64,000 nt of DNA from Marinisporobacter sp. Its GTDB lineage: Bacteria; Bacillota; Clostridia; Peptostreptococcales; Thermotaleaceae. A model generated the notes under the pieces. That model saw only the letters and a list, made by a program, of their open reading frames with translations. It made no database searches and was not told where the DNA came from. The DNA lies in the NCBI GenBank assembly GCA_025210395.1, contig JAOARV010000048.1:62001-126000 (forward strand). Direction: 5' to 3'. Shown here piece after piece: positions 44,747-54,768 of the stretch (the first letter of the stretch is position 1; each line of letters opens with the position of its first letter). The translations under genes and the position numbers were made by a program.

Positions 44747-45505
44747 ATGAGAAATCTATTTGCTAAAGATAGTAAAAAAAATGATGAAGAAAACCTAAAT
44801 TTGGATAGATTACCAAAGCATATCGCTATGATCATGGATGGAAATGGACGATGGGCTAAAAAGAGAGGATTGCCAAGAACAGCGGGACATAAAGCAGGGG
44901 TAGAGGCATTAAGAGAAGTTATTCGTACTTGTTCAGAACTTGGTATTGGGTATTTAACTTTATATGCTTTTTCTACTGAAAATTGGAAAAGACCTGTAGA
45001 TGAAGTATCTGCTTTGATGAAGCTGCTTGTATATTATTTAAGAAAAGAAGTGAAAGAATTACATAAGAATAATGTAAAGATTAGAACCATAGGAGATATT
45101 AGTAAGTTACCACAAAATTCCCTTAAGGAAATCAATTCAGCTGTAGATTTAACAAAAAATAATACAGGATTAGTAGTAAATATTGCATTAAACTACGGAG
45201 GAAGAAATGAAATTTTAAATGGGGTTAAAGGAATTTGTCAGAAAGTAAAAAATAATGAAATTAATATTGAACAAATTGATGAAGATTATTTTGAAGAGTT
45301 TTTAGACACAAAAGGAGTACCAGACCCAGATTTGGTGATTAGGCCAAGTGGAGAATTAAGGATTAGTAATTTCTTATTGTGGCAGATTGCTTATAGTGAA
45401 TTTTGGTTTTCAAACATTTTTTGGCCAGACTTTAATCGGGAAAGTTTGATAGAGGCAATTATGGATTATCAAAAAAGAGATAGAAGATTTGGGGGAATTA
45501 AATAA
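44747..45505 (+). CDS. uppS: Isoprenyl transferase (undecaprenyl diphosphate synthase)
   Basis: A 252-residue cis-prenyltransferase making the undecaprenyl carrier for cell-wall synthesis. The catalytic motif [17 protein letters not shown] (Asp31) and the later [14 protein letters not shown] and [15 protein letters not shown] are all present. ATG 44747 is supported by TGGAGG 10 bases upstream; an in-frame GTG at 44705 (within the preceding hairpin) would add 14 hydrophobic residues and is less likely. Confidence 0.97.
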   Translation: MRNLFAKDSKKNDEENLNLDRLPKHIAMIMDGNGRWAKKRGLPRTAGHKAGVEALREVIRTCSELGIGYLTLYAFSTENWKRPVDEVSALMKLLVYYLRKEVKELHKNNVKIRTIGDISKLPQNSLKEINSAVDLTKNNTGLVVNIALNYGGRNEILNGVKGICQKVKNNEINIEQIDEDYFEEFLDTKGVPDPDLVIRPSGELRISNFLLWQIAYSEFWFSNIFWPDFNRESLIEAIMDYQKRDRRFGGIK

Positions 45506-45519
45506 AGGTGGTGATATAG

Positions 45520-46305
45520 ATGCGCATAAGAATTATTTCTGCATTACTTGCAATACCTTTGTTTTTGTTTGTTATGATCAATAGAGGCATTGTACTAGAT
45601 ATTTCCGTATTTATACTAACGATGATTGCTGTGAATGAATTTTTTAATGCTTTTCAGAATATAGATATTATACCTTTAAAATCAGTTGGATTTTTAAGTG
45701 TTATCTTCATGTTTGGGATTACTTTGAAAAACTTCACATTAGAATGGATCATGATATGGTTTTTTACTAGCATGTTATTGATTTTAGTGAATAATTTATT
45801 TAAAAAGAAATTTGATATGCTTTCATTAAGCGTAACAGCTATTGGAATATACTATGTGGTGTTTTTTATGTATCACATTGTTTTTATTTCACATCATAGT
45901 AAATATAGTGAGCTAATTTGGATGATTTTTATTGTTGCTTGGGCAACAGATACCTTTGCATACTTTACAGGTTATTTTTTTGGAGCTAAAAAGCTTTGCC
46001 CTAGTATTAGTCCAAAAAAAACTGTAGAAGGGGCTATAGGAGGAATATTAGGAAGTATTGGTATAAGTGCTCTATTTGGTTATTCCGTTATGCCCAAAAT
46101 ACTTTTTCATTGTGTAGCTATTGGCTTCTTAGGAAGTATTATAGGACAATTTGGAGACTTGACTGCATCCATATTTAAAAGATATACAAAAATTAAGGAT
46201 TATGGAAAAATAATGCCGGGGCATGGAGGCATTTTAGATAGATTTGATAGTATACTCTTTACTGCACCTATGGTATATTATTATATTATATTTTTCATAA
46301 AGTAA
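45520..46305 (+). CDS. cdsA: Phosphatidate cytidylyltransferase
   Basis: A 261-residue integral membrane enzyme that makes CDP-diacylglycerol, precursor of phospholipids. About eight membrane spans are visible, and the C-terminal signature is complete: SPKKTVEGAIGGILGS near residue 165 and MPGHGGILDRFDSILFT near residue 235. AGGTGGTGA precedes the ATG. It follows uppS by 14 bases. Confidence 0.96.
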   Translation: MRIRIISALLAIPLFLFVMINRGIVLDISVFILTMIAVNEFFNAFQNIDIIPLKSVGFLSVIFMFGITLKNFTLEWIMIWFFTSMLLILVNNLFKKKFDMLSLSVTAIGIYYVVFFMYHIVFISHHSKYSELIWMIFIVAWATDTFAYFTGYFFGAKKLCPSISPKKTVEGAIGGILGSIGISALFGYSVMPKILFHCVAIGFLGSIIGQFGDLTASIFKRYTKIKDYGKIMPGHGGILDRFDSILFTAPMVYYYIIFFIK

Positions 46306-46347
46306 GAAATAAAGTTTAAAACTGAATAATGCTGAAGGGATGGTTAT

Positions 46348-47496
46348 ATGAAAAACATTAGCATACTAGGATCTACTGGCTCCATTGGAACACAGACCCT
46401 TGATGTTGTTCGAAACAATAAAGAAAAATTTAACGTAGTAGGATTGAGTGTAAATAATAATATCGACTTATTAGAAGAGCAAATCAATGAATTTCATCCG
46501 GTAGCAGTAGCAGTAATGAATGAAGAAAAAGCTTTAGAATTGAAGAAGAGAACTAAACATATGAAAACAGAAGTCTTTCAAGGGTTAGAGGGATTAGTTA
46601 CTATAGCAACCCTTAGTGAAACTGAATTGGTTGTCACTTCAGTAGTAGGTATGATTGGATTAATTCCTACAATAGAGGCTATAAAATGCAAGAAAACTAT
46701 TGCTTTAGCTAATAAAGAAACATTAGTAACTGCTGGTGAAATCGTTATGGAGGAAGCACGGAAAAATGGAGTTTTAATTCTTCCTGTAGATAGTGAGCAC
46801 AGTGCTATATTTCAAAGCTTAATGGGGTATACTTTAAAAGATATCGGAAGAATTTTATTAACAGCTTCTGGAGGACCCTTTAGAGGGTGGCATGAAAAAG
46901 AATTAAAAGATGTAACAGTTGCTCAGGCCCTAAAACATCCTAAGTGGAATATGGGAAAGAAAATTAGTATTGATTCAGCCACACTTATGAACAAAGGATT
47001 AGAAGTGATTGAGGCAAAATGGCTCTTTGATTTAAGTCTTGATCAGATTGATGTGGTGATCCATCCACAAAGTATTATTCATTCTATGATAGAATATAAA
47101 GATAGTTCTGTTATTGCTCAAATGGGGTATCCAGATATGAGAGTCCCTATTCAATTTGCATTAACATATCCTCAGAGGATAGAGAATGATTATAAAAAGT
47201 TAGATTTATTTGAGGTTGCAACTTTAACCTTTGAAAAACCTGATCTACATACATTTCCATGCTTAAAGCTTGCTTATGATTCGTTAAAAATAGGTGGAAG
47301 TTACCCTACTGTTTTAAATGCTGCAAATGAGGTGTTAGTAGATCTTTTTATTAAAGAAAAAATCAGCTTTTATGATATACCTAAAGGTATTGAATTAGCC
47401 TTAGAAAGGCATGATATTGAAAGGGATCTTAATATTGATAAAATTGTAGAAATTGACCGTTGGGCAAGAAATTTTGTAAAAAATATTTTCCTTTAA
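46348..47496 (+). CDS. dxr: 1-deoxy-D-xylulose-5-phosphate reductoisomerase
   Basis: A 382-residue DXR, the committed step of the MEP isoprenoid pathway. NADPH-binding [14 protein letters not shown] is at the N-terminus, [12 protein letters not shown] near residue 120, and metal-binding [14 protein letters not shown] near 150, with [20 protein letters not shown] near 205. It feeds the same pathway as ispG three genes on and supplies precursors for UppS. Confidence 0.97.
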   Translation: MKNISILGSTGSIGTQTLDVVRNNKEKFNVVGLSVNNNIDLLEEQINEFHPVAVAVMNEEKALELKKRTKHMKTEVFQGLEGLVTIATLSETELVVTSVVGMIGLIPTIEAIKCKKTIALANKETLVTAGEIVMEEARKNGVLILPVDSEHSAIFQSLMGYTLKDIGRILLTASGGPFRGWHEKELKDVTVAQALKHPKWNMGKKISIDSATLMNKGLEVIEAKWLFDLSLDQIDVVIHPQSIIHSMIEYKDSSVIAQMGYPDMRVPIQFALTYPQRIENDYKKLDLFEVATLTFEKPDLHTFPCLKLAYDSLKIGGSYPTVLNAANEVLVDLFIKEKISFYDIPKGIELALERHDIERDLNIDKIVEIDRWARNFVKNIFL

Positions 47497-47508
47497 GGCG
47501 GTGTGATC

Positions 47509-48531
47509 ATGGGAACAATAATAATAGCTCTTTTAGTTTTTGGTGTTTTGGTAGTATTCCACGAATTTGGGCATTTTAGTATAGCCAAACTTGTAGGAAT
47601 AAAGGTTCACGAGTTTTCAATTGGTATGGGAAAACCTAGATTATTTAAATTTAAAGGTGGAGAAACAGAATATTCCATAAGACCATTTCCTTTAGGGGGA
47701 TACGTGAAGATGGAAGGAGAAGATGAAGCATCTACAGATGAAAGAAGCTTTAATAATAAGCCTTTATGGGCAAGAATGCTTGTGATTGTGGCAGGTCCAT
47801 TTATGAATTTTGTTTTAGCGATTCTTCTATTTACCATGATGTTTTATCTAATGGGATTTCCAACTAATTCTACTATTGTAGGAGAGATTATACCAGATTA
47901 TCCAGCTCAATCATCAGGAATGAAGGCAGGAGATGAAATTTTCTCTATTGATGGAGAAAAAGTGGATAGTTGGAAACAAATTGTTGAGACGATTCATAGT
48001 AAAAAGGATCAGGAAATTCATATAGAAGTATTAAGAGATGGAAAAGAAAAAAGCTTTTCAATTAAGCCAAGGGTCAATGAAGAAACAAAGCAAGTGATGA
48101 TAGGGATTTCTCCTACCTTTGAAAAGTCCTTCAAAAAATCTATACCTGCTGGTTTTAAAGCTATGGCATTTATCATTAAAAGTATGTTAGCCTTTTTTGT
48201 GCATCCTTCTGTAAAGGATGTAGTAGGTCCCGTGGGGATTATTCATATAGTAGGGGAGGCGGCTAAAAATAGCATATATGATATTTTTAGGATTGCAGGA
48301 ATCATCAGTGTGAATTTAGGGATCGTTAATTTATTACCTATTCCCGCATTGGATGGGGGAAGACTGGTATTTCTAGTGATAGAAGGATTAAGAGGAAAAC
48401 CCCTTGACCCTGAAAAGGAAGGATTTATCCATTTAACAGGATTTGTACTATTGATGAGTTTAATGGTGTTTATGATTTTTAAAGACGTAGAAAGATTTAA
48501 TTTAGTTCAACAGATTATGGATTTATTTTAA
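47509..48531 (+). CDS. rseP: Site-2 zinc metalloprotease RseP/RasP
   Basis: A 340-residue intramembrane protease. The zinc-binding HEFGHF (His18, Glu19, His22) lies in the first span; one PDZ domain (about residues 120-185) follows, and the third metal ligand is in IPALDGGRLVFL near residue 280. It cleaves membrane-tethered anti-sigma factors and signal peptide remnants. ATG 47509 is chosen over GTG 47503, which overlaps the AAGGCGGTG binding site. Confidence 0.95.
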   Translation: MGTIIIALLVFGVLVVFHEFGHFSIAKLVGIKVHEFSIGMGKPRLFKFKGGETEYSIRPFPLGGYVKMEGEDEASTDERSFNNKPLWARMLVIVAGPFMNFVLAILLFTMMFYLMGFPTNSTIVGEIIPDYPAQSSGMKAGDEIFSIDGEKVDSWKQIVETIHSKKDQEIHIEVLRDGKEKSFSIKPRVNEETKQVMIGISPTFEKSFKKSIPAGFKAMAFIIKSMLAFFVHPSVKDVVGPVGIIHIVGEAAKNSIYDIFRIAGIISVNLGIVNLLPIPALDGGRLVFLVIEGLRGKPLDPEKEGFIHLTGFVLLMSLMVFMIFKDVERFNLVQQIMDLF

Positions 48532-48545
48532 GGTTGGTGTGAAAA

Positions 48546-49601
48546 ATGGATATTAAAAGAAGAAGGACAAGAGAAGTTTCTTGTGGGAATGTGAAAATAG
48601 GTGGAGATGCGCCTATTTCCATACAATCTATGACCAATACAGATACGAGAGATGTAAAAAATACAGTTGAGCAAATTAAAGATCTTGAAAGAAATGGCTG
48701 TGAGATTGTAAGAGTTGCTGTTTTAGATCTTGAGGCTGCACAAGCTATAAAAGAAATCAAAAAAAATATTAATATTCCTATTGTAGCAGATATTCATTTT
48801 GATTATCGATTAGCTTTGGAGGCTATAAATAACGGGGTAGACAAATTAAGGTTAAACCCAGGGAATATTGGAGATGCTGACCGCGTTAAAAAAGTTGTAA
48901 AAATGGCAAAAGGGCGAAGTATTCCTATTCGAATTGGTGTAAATGCAGGATCTATTGATAAAAAAATCATTCATAAATATGGAAAAATCACGCCAGAAGC
49001 TATGGTGGAAAGTGGATTAGAGCATGTACAAATTCTTGAAAATTTAAATTTTGAGGATATTATTATATCCTTAAAAGCTTCTGATATAAAACTAACATTA
49101 GAATCCTATAGATTAATGGCAAAAAAGGTAGATTATCCACTACATATAGGAATCACAGAAGCAGGTACCATTAAAGGTGGAACCATAAAATCGTGTATAG
49201 GGATAGGGGCCATGTTATTAGATGGTGTAGGAGATACTTTAAGAATCTCTTTAACAGGAGACCCTGTAGAAGAAGTAAAATTAGGTAAAGAAATTTTAAA
49301 AGCAGTTGGATTAAGAGATTTTGGGATAAATTTGATTGCTTGTCCTACTTGCGGAAGAACTCAAATAGATTTAATTCAGTTAGCAAATAGGATGGAAAAT
49401 AAATTAAGTATGGTAAATAAGCCTTTGACAGTTGCTATAATGGGCTGTGCTGTAAATGGTCCAGGAGAAGCAAAAGATGCAGATATTGGTATTGCTGGAG
49501 GAAAAGGTTCAGCATTACTCTTTAAAAAAGGAGAAATTATTAAAACAATAAAAGAAGAAGAGATAGAAGCTGTATTGTTAGAAGAAATTATGAAGATGTA
49601 A
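48546..49601 (+). CDS. ispG: 4-hydroxy-3-methylbut-2-enyl-diphosphate synthase IspG
   Basis: A 351-residue IspG (GcpE), the iron-sulfur enzyme of the penultimate MEP-pathway step. The TIM-barrel domain begins with SIQSMTNTDTRDVKNTV; the [4Fe-4S] cysteines are in ACPTCGRTQIDL (about residues 267-278) and IMGCAVNGPGEA (about 300-311). It is the last gene of the pyrH run. A 184-base gap to polC follows. Confidence 0.97.
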   Translation: MDIKRRRTREVSCGNVKIGGDAPISIQSMTNTDTRDVKNTVEQIKDLERNGCEIVRVAVLDLEAAQAIKEIKKNINIPIVADIHFDYRLALEAINNGVDKLRLNPGNIGDADRVKKVVKMAKGRSIPIRIGVNAGSIDKKIIHKYGKITPEAMVESGLEHVQILENLNFEDIIISLKASDIKLTLESYRLMAKKVDYPLHIGITEAGTIKGGTIKSCIGIGAMLLDGVGDTLRISLTGDPVEEVKLGKEILKAVGLRDFGINLIACPTCGRTQIDLIQLANRMENKLSMVNKPLTVAIMGCAVNGPGEAKDADIGIAGGKGSALLFKKGEIIKTIKEEEIEAVLLEEIMKM

Positions 49602-49721
49602 TGTTTTTTTATTATATACAGGGATCAGCAGAATAGTTCTTTTGTATAAAGATTTTGAGAAAAATTATAAAGCATTATATGAAAAAATCCTAACCCTTTA
49701 AAATTTATAGAAATTTACATT

Positions 49722-49751
49722 TTGAAGGTGATGAAAGGATTTTTTTACAAT
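49722..49751 (+). promoter_or_regulatory. Possible sigma-A promoter of polC
   Basis: TTGAAG (49722-49727) and TACAAT (49746-49751) are 18 bases apart, about 30 bases before the polC binding site. The rest of the 184-base gap is AT-rich and shows no convincing terminator after ispG. Confidence 0.35.
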
Positions 49752-49785
49752 ATATATGCTTTTTTTCTGGGAAAGGAGGATAAAA

Positions 49786-52700
49786 TTGGATTATTCATTG
49801 AGTAAGATTGTAAAAGATATTGCTCCGAATGTAAGTACAGAAATTGATGGGATTGTTAAAAAGATTAAGTATCATAAGGAAGAGAAAAAGATCATCTTTT
49901 TTTTGACCTTTAATCAGATGATTCATAGATCTATATTAGATGATTTGAAAATGAACATAAAAAAAAATATTCCTTTTGTGAAAGAAATTGAATTCAATAT
50001 TTTTTATAAGAATATTGATTTAGAAAAAAGGGATGATTTTAGAGCGTACTGGAAAAATGTCATTTATATATTAAGTCAATCTATCCCTTCTTCATTAGCA
50101 TGGTTAAATGAATCTAAACCTATTTTAAATAATGAAACACTATTGATTGAAGTAGAGAATGCAATAGGAATCGAAAATTTAAAAGAAAAGAAAGTAGATA
50201 TTTTTATTAAAGATATGATGGAATCAGAACTAAATAAACATATAGAAGTAGTTTTTAAAGAACAAACTTTAGGGATGGATGATCAAAGAGATGATTATAT
50301 AAAAGAAAAAGAAATAGAAACACAGGCTATTGTTGATAAGATCATAACTTACCAAGAGATAGCACCTAAAAAACAAAAGGAAGGGAAAAATATAGTTTCC
50401 AATGAAGAATGTATTTTAGGGAAAAAATTTAATGATATAGTAACGCCTATTCCAGGGATTAATGAAGAATCAGGGATTGTAGCAATGTCCTGTGAAATAT
50501 TTGATGTGGAGTGGAGAGAGCTTAAAAGCGGTAAAAGCTTATGTACTTTAAGTGTAACGGACTATAGAGGGTCTATTGCTGTAAAGATATTTGTTAAAAA
50601 GGAGCAAGTAGAAGAATTAGCAGAACAATTAAAAAGTGGAAAGCATGTTAAGGTACGGGGAGAGGCTCGCTATGATACTTTTTCAAGGGAAATTGTTGTG
50701 ATGGCAAAGGATATTATGAAGGGAAAGCCAAAGCTTCGAATGGATCATGGAGAAAAAAAACGAGTAGAATTACATGTTCATACGCAAATGAGTGCTATGG
50801 ATGGGGTATCTTCTGCAAAAAGTTTAGTGAAAAGAGCTAAAGATTGGGGACATTCGGCTATTGCAATAACAGATCATGGTGTGGTACAAGCTTTTCCAGA
50901 AGCAATGGATGCAGCTAAAAAGCATGATATTAAAGTCATTTATGGTGTAGAAGGATATTTAGTTAATGATGGAGAACCTATTGTGATCAATAGTAATGAG
51001 AAATCAATCAATCAATGTTATGTAGTATTTGACATAGAAACAACAGGCCTTTCTAGTAAAAATGATAAAATCACAGAAATAGGGGCCGTGAAAATAAGCA
51101 ATAATGAAATTATAGACCGATTTAATATACTTATAAATCCAGAAATGATTATTCCACCTAAAATTGTAGAACTCACAGGAATTACTGATGAAATGGTAAA
51201 AAATGAACCAACAATTACAGAAATTTTACCTAAATTTCTAGCATTTATTGAAGATTTTCCTGTTGTTGCTCATAATGCAAATTTTGATACATCTTTTATA
51301 AAGTACAATTGTACCCAAATGGGACTAGACTTTAATAATCCAATAATAGATACCTTACGATTATCTAAGATTTTGCTTCCAAAGTTGAAAAGATATAAAT
51401 TGAATGTAGTGGCTAAAGAGCTGAATGTAAAATTGGAAAATCATCATAGAGCAGTAGATGATGCAGAAGCAACTGCAAATATTTTTATAAAGTTTCTAGA
51501 AATCCTCAAGGAAAAAGAAATTACTAAGTTAAATGAATTAAATGATCTTTATGCTAAATCCGTAGATGTTAAAAAACTAGACACTTTTCATGTAATGATA
51601 TTAGTTGAAAATTATACAGGACTTAAAAAATTATATAAAATCATTTCATCTTCTCACATGGATTATTTTCACAAAAGACCTCGCATACCTAAATCACTTC
51701 TTTCTAAAATGAGAAATGGACTAATTATAGGTACGGCTTGTGAAGCAGGAGAATTATACAGAGCAATTTTAAATAATAAATCTCAAAGGGAAATTGAAGA
51801 CATTGTAAAATATTATGATTATTTAGAAATACAACCTATAAAAAATAATCAATTCATGATAAAAAAAGGACTTGTAAAAGGAGAAGAAGAATTAAAAGAA
51901 ATCAATAAAGAAATCGTTAATTTGGGTGAAAAATTCAACAAAATGGTGGTAGGCACAGGAGATGTTCACTTTTTAGACAAAAAGGATGAAGCCTATAGAA
52001 GAATATTGATGGCTGGACAAGGTTTTAGTGACGCAGATGATCAAGCTCCCTTATATTTCAAAACAACAGATGAAATGCTTGAAGAATTTAAATATTTAGG
52101 GGAAAGTATGGCTATGGATGTAGTTGTCAATAATCCTAATAAGATTGCAGATAGGATTGAATCAATCATACCTATTCCTGAAGAAACATATCCCCCCGTT
52201 ATTGAGGGAGCAGATGATGATTTAAGAAATATGTGCTATGAAAAAGCCATAAGAATTTATGGAGACCCAATACCAGAGCTTGTGAAGAAAAGATTAGATC
52301 GAGAACTTAATTCTATTATTAGTAATGGGTATGCGGTTATGTATATTATTGCTCAAAAGCTTGTAACCAAATCATTAGCAGATGGATACCTAGTAGGTTC
52401 AAGAGGTTCTGTTGGATCGTCCTTTGTTGCTACAATGAGTGATATTACAGAGGTGAACCCCCTTCCACCTCATTATATCTGTAGAAACTGTAAAAATTCA
52501 GAATTTATTTTAGATGGTTCTATAGGTAGTGGGGCAGATTTACCTGATAAAAAATGTCCAAAATGCAACGAGGAATATGAAAAAAATGGACATGACATAC
52601 CCTTTGAAGTATTTTTAGGATTTGAGGGAGATAAAGAACCTGATATAGATCTTAACTTTGCAGGAGAATATCAACCGAATGCTCACAAATATACTGAAGT

Positions 52701-54060
52701 ATTATTTGGAGAGGGATATGTATTTCGTGCAGGAACAATTGGTACAATAGCAGAAAAGACAGCTTATGGATTTGTAAAAAAGTATTTCGATGAAAAAGAG
52801 GTTTTAGTAAATAATCGAGAAATAGAGAGACTTTCTCGTGGATGTACAGGAGTAAAAAGAACTACTGGACAGCATCCTGGAGGGGTTATGGTAGTACCAA
52901 ATTATAAGGATATTTTTGATTTTTCACCTATTCAATATCCTGCAAATGATGGTTCGTCAGGAGTAATAACCACTCATTTTGATTACCACTCTATAAGTGG
53001 TAGGATATTAAAACTTGATATTTTAGGACACGATGTACCTACAATTATTAGGATGCTTCAGGATATTACAGGTGTAGATCCTGAAAAAATCCTGTTAGAT
53101 GATCAAGAAACAGTGAAAATTTTTACAAGTTTAGAACCTCTAAAAATTGTAGATAAGGAATTTAAATGTGAAGTAGGGAGCTTAGGTATCCCTGAATTTG
53201 GAACTAAATTTGTACGACAGATGCTAGTAGACACAAAGCCTACTACTTTTGCAGAATTAGTCCGCATAAGTGGATTATCTCATGGTACAGATGTTTGGCT
53301 GAATAATGCACAGGATTTAGTTAGGCAAAATATTGCTCCTCTAAAAGAAGTTATTTCTACTAGAGATGATATTATGAACTATTTAATCTATAAAGGATTA
53401 CCCCCAAAAGCGTCTTTTAAAATAATGGAAAAAGTAAGAAAAGGCAAGGGGTTAACTCCAGAAGATGAAGAGATGATGCATGAAAATAATGTGCCCCAGT
53501 GGTATATTGATTCATGTAATAAGATTAAGTATATGTTTCCTAAGGCTCATGCTGTTGCTTATGTTATGATGTCTTTTAGAATTGCTTACTTTAAGGTACA
53601 TTATCCTTTAGCTTTTTATGCTACTTATTTTACAACAAAGGCTTCAGATTTTGATGCAGATTTAGTTGTTAAAGGAAAAGAATCGGTTAAGGAAAAGATG
53701 AAAGAATTAGAAGAATTAGGAAATGGTGTAACACAAAAGGAGAAGGATCTTTTAACTGTATTAGAAGTAGTTTATGAAATGTATTGTAGAGGATTTGGAT
53801 TTTTACCAGTAGATATTTATGGATCTGATTCAGACAAATTCATTCTATCAGAAAATAATTTATTACCTCCCCTTAGAGCTTTGCAAGGAGTCGGAGAAAA
53901 TGCAGCTAGAAGTATTTGTAAAAGCAGAAAGGATAGGGAGTTTATATCTATCGAAGATATAAGAGAAAGAGCCAAAGTAACAAAGACTGTTATTGAAACC
54001 TTAAGGAATCATGGGTGTTTAAAGGGATTACCGGATACTAACCAGCTCTCACTATTTTAG
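49786..54060 (+). CDS. polC: DNA polymerase III PolC-type
   Basis: A 1424-residue Gram-positive replicative polymerase with built-in proofreading. Order: N-terminal domains (1-225), OB fold (about 225-315), PHP domain (KRVELHVHTQMSAMDG near 326), inserted DEDD 3'-5' exonuclease (YVVFDIETTGLSS near 414; HHRAVDDAEATA near 555), then the polymerase with DGYLVGSRGSVGSSF near 866, zinc-binding CRNCKNSEF/CPKCNEEY and the catalytic PDIDLNF near 960. The C-terminus NQLSLF is a perfect beta-clamp-binding motif. TTG 49786 follows AAAGGAGG; the in-frame ATG at 49756 is rejected. Confidence 0.97.
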   Translation: MDYSLSKIVKDIAPNVSTEIDGIVKKIKYHKEEKKIIFFLTFNQMIHRSILDDLKMNIKKNIPFVKEIEFNIFYKNIDLEKRDDFRAYWKNVIYILSQSIPSSLAWLNESKPILNNETLLIEVENAIGIENLKEKKVDIFIKDMMESELNKHIEVVFKEQTLGMDDQRDDYIKEKEIETQAIVDKIITYQEIAPKKQKEGKNIVSNEECILGKKFNDIVTPIPGINEESGIVAMSCEIFDVEWRELKSGKSLCTLSVTDYRGSIAVKIFVKKEQVEELAEQLKSGKHVKVRGEARYDTFSREIVVMAKDIMKGKPKLRMDHGEKKRVELHVHTQMSAMDGVSSAKSLVKRAKDWGHSAIAITDHGVVQAFPEAMDAAKKHDIKVIYGVEGYLVNDGEPIVINSNEKSINQCYVVFDIETTGLSSKNDKITEIGAVKISNNEIIDRFNILINPEMIIPPKIVELTGITDEMVKNEPTITEILPKFLAFIEDFPVVAHNANFDTSFIKYNCTQMGLDFNNPIIDTLRLSKILLPKLKRYKLNVVAKELNVKLENHHRAVDDAEATANIFIKFLEILKEKEITKLNELNDLYAKSVDVKKLDTFHVMILVENYTGLKKLYKIISSSHMDYFHKRPRIPKSLLSKMRNGLIIGTACEAGELYRAILNNKSQREIEDIVKYYDYLEIQPIKNNQFMIKKGLVKGEEELKEINKEIVNLGEKFNKMVVGTGDVHFLDKKDEAYRRILMAGQGFSDADDQAPLYFKTTDEMLEEFKYLGESMAMDVVVNNPNKIADRIESIIPIPEETYPPVIEGADDDLRNMCYEKAIRIYGDPIPELVKKRLDRELNSIISNGYAVMYIIAQKLVTKSLADGYLVGSRGSVGSSFVATMSDITEVNPLPPHYICRNCKNSEFILDGSIGSGADLPDKKCPKCNEEYEKNGHDIPFEVFLGFEGDKEPDIDLNFAGEYQPNAHKYTEVLFGEGYVFRAGTIGTIAEKTAYGFVKKYFDEKEVLVNNREIERLSRGCTGVKRTTGQHPGGVMVVPNYKDIFDFSPIQYPANDGSSGVITTHFDYHSISGRILKLDILGHDVPTIIRMLQDITGVDPEKILLDDQETVKIFTSLEPLKIVDKEFKCEVGSLGIPEFGTKFVRQMLVDTKPTTFAELVRISGLSHGTDVWLNNAQDLVRQNIAPLKEVISTRDDIMNYLIYKGLPPKASFKIMEKVRKGKGLTPEDEEMMHENNVPQWYIDSCNKIKYMFPKAHAVAYVMMSFRIAYFKVHYPLAFYATYFTTKASDFDADLVVKGKESVKEKMKELEELGNGVTQKEKDLLTVLEVVYEMYCRGFGFLPVDIYGSDSDKFILSENNLLPPLRALQGVGENAARSICKSRKDREFISIEDIRERAKVTKTVIETLRNHGCLKGLPDTNQLSLF

Positions 54061-54062
54061 AG

Positions 54063-54091
54063 TTGCATATTTTCAAGGGTTATGCTATAAT
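54063..54091 (+). promoter_or_regulatory. Sigma-A promoter in the polC-rimP gap
   Basis: TTGCAT (54063-54068) and a perfect TATAAT (54086-54091) are 17 bases apart, beginning 3 bases after the polC stop. A hairpin at 54122-54147 lies only 30 bases downstream of the -10. Confidence 0.6.
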
Positions 54092-54121
54092 CTTACCGAT
54101 AGACATATAAGATTTTGTGAA

Positions 54122-54147
54122 AAAGAGTGGGATATACCCCACTCTTT
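54122..54147 (+). terminator. Hairpin terminator or attenuator between polC and rimP
   Basis: A perfect 10-bp stem AAAGAGTGGG (54122-54131) with CCCACTCTTT (54138-54147), loop ATATAC, followed by GCTGTTATTTC, an imperfect U-tract. It can end polC transcripts and also any transcript from the promoter at 54063. Confidence 0.65.
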
Positions 54148-54285
54148 GCTGTTATTTCTTACTTTTATAGAATATGAAATTACTACTTGTTAGAATATAG
54201 TAAAAGAATAATGAATGTATATTTTCGAAAGAATATGTATATACAATGTTACATAGCGTATGTTAAATAAAAAGGAGGGAGAAAG

Positions 54286-54750
54286 ATGGCAAAAAAACGT
54301 GTAACGGAAGTTGTAGAAGAGTTAGTGCTACCATTTATCCAAGATACAGAACTAGAGCTAGTAGATGTTGAATTTGTAAAGGAAGGACAAAACTGGTTTT
54401 TAAGAGTTTATATTGATAAACTTGATGGAGTGACATTAGATGATTGTCAACATGTAAGTGAATATATAAGTGAAAAACTAGATGAAGTAGATCCTATTGA
54501 GCAAAATTATTATTTAGAAGTATCTTCTCCAGGACTTGATAGACCTTTAAAAAAAGATAAAGATTTTGAAAGATATAAGGGTAGAGGAGTAGAGGTTCAT
54601 CTATATCAGTCATTAAACGGAAAGAAAAGAATAGAAGGAGAATTGGTAGGACTTGAGAATGAGTTTATTGTTTTAAAAATGGATTCAGATGAAGAGTTAA
54701 AAATACCAAGAGAAAAAGTTTCAAAAGTGAAACTTTCTGTTATCATTTAA
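54286..54750 (+). CDS. rimP: Ribosome maturation factor RimP
   Basis: A 154-residue RimP (YlxS), needed for 30S subunit maturation. It has the two-domain layout: VEFVKEGQNWFLRVYIDK in the N-terminal alpha-beta domain and NYYLEVSSPGLDRPLKKDKD at the junction, followed by the SH3-like C-terminal domain. It heads the conserved rimP-nusA-ylxR-ylxQ-infB-rbfA cluster. GGAGGGAGA precedes the ATG. Confidence 0.96.
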   Translation: MAKKRVTEVVEELVLPFIQDTELELVDVEFVKEGQNWFLRVYIDKLDGVTLDDCQHVSEYISEKLDEVDPIEQNYYLEVSSPGLDRPLKKDKDFERYKGRGVEVHLYQSLNGKKRIEGELVGLENEFIVLKMDSDEELKIPREKVSKVKLSVII

Positions 54751-54768
54751 AAGGGAGGTGTAAAATAA

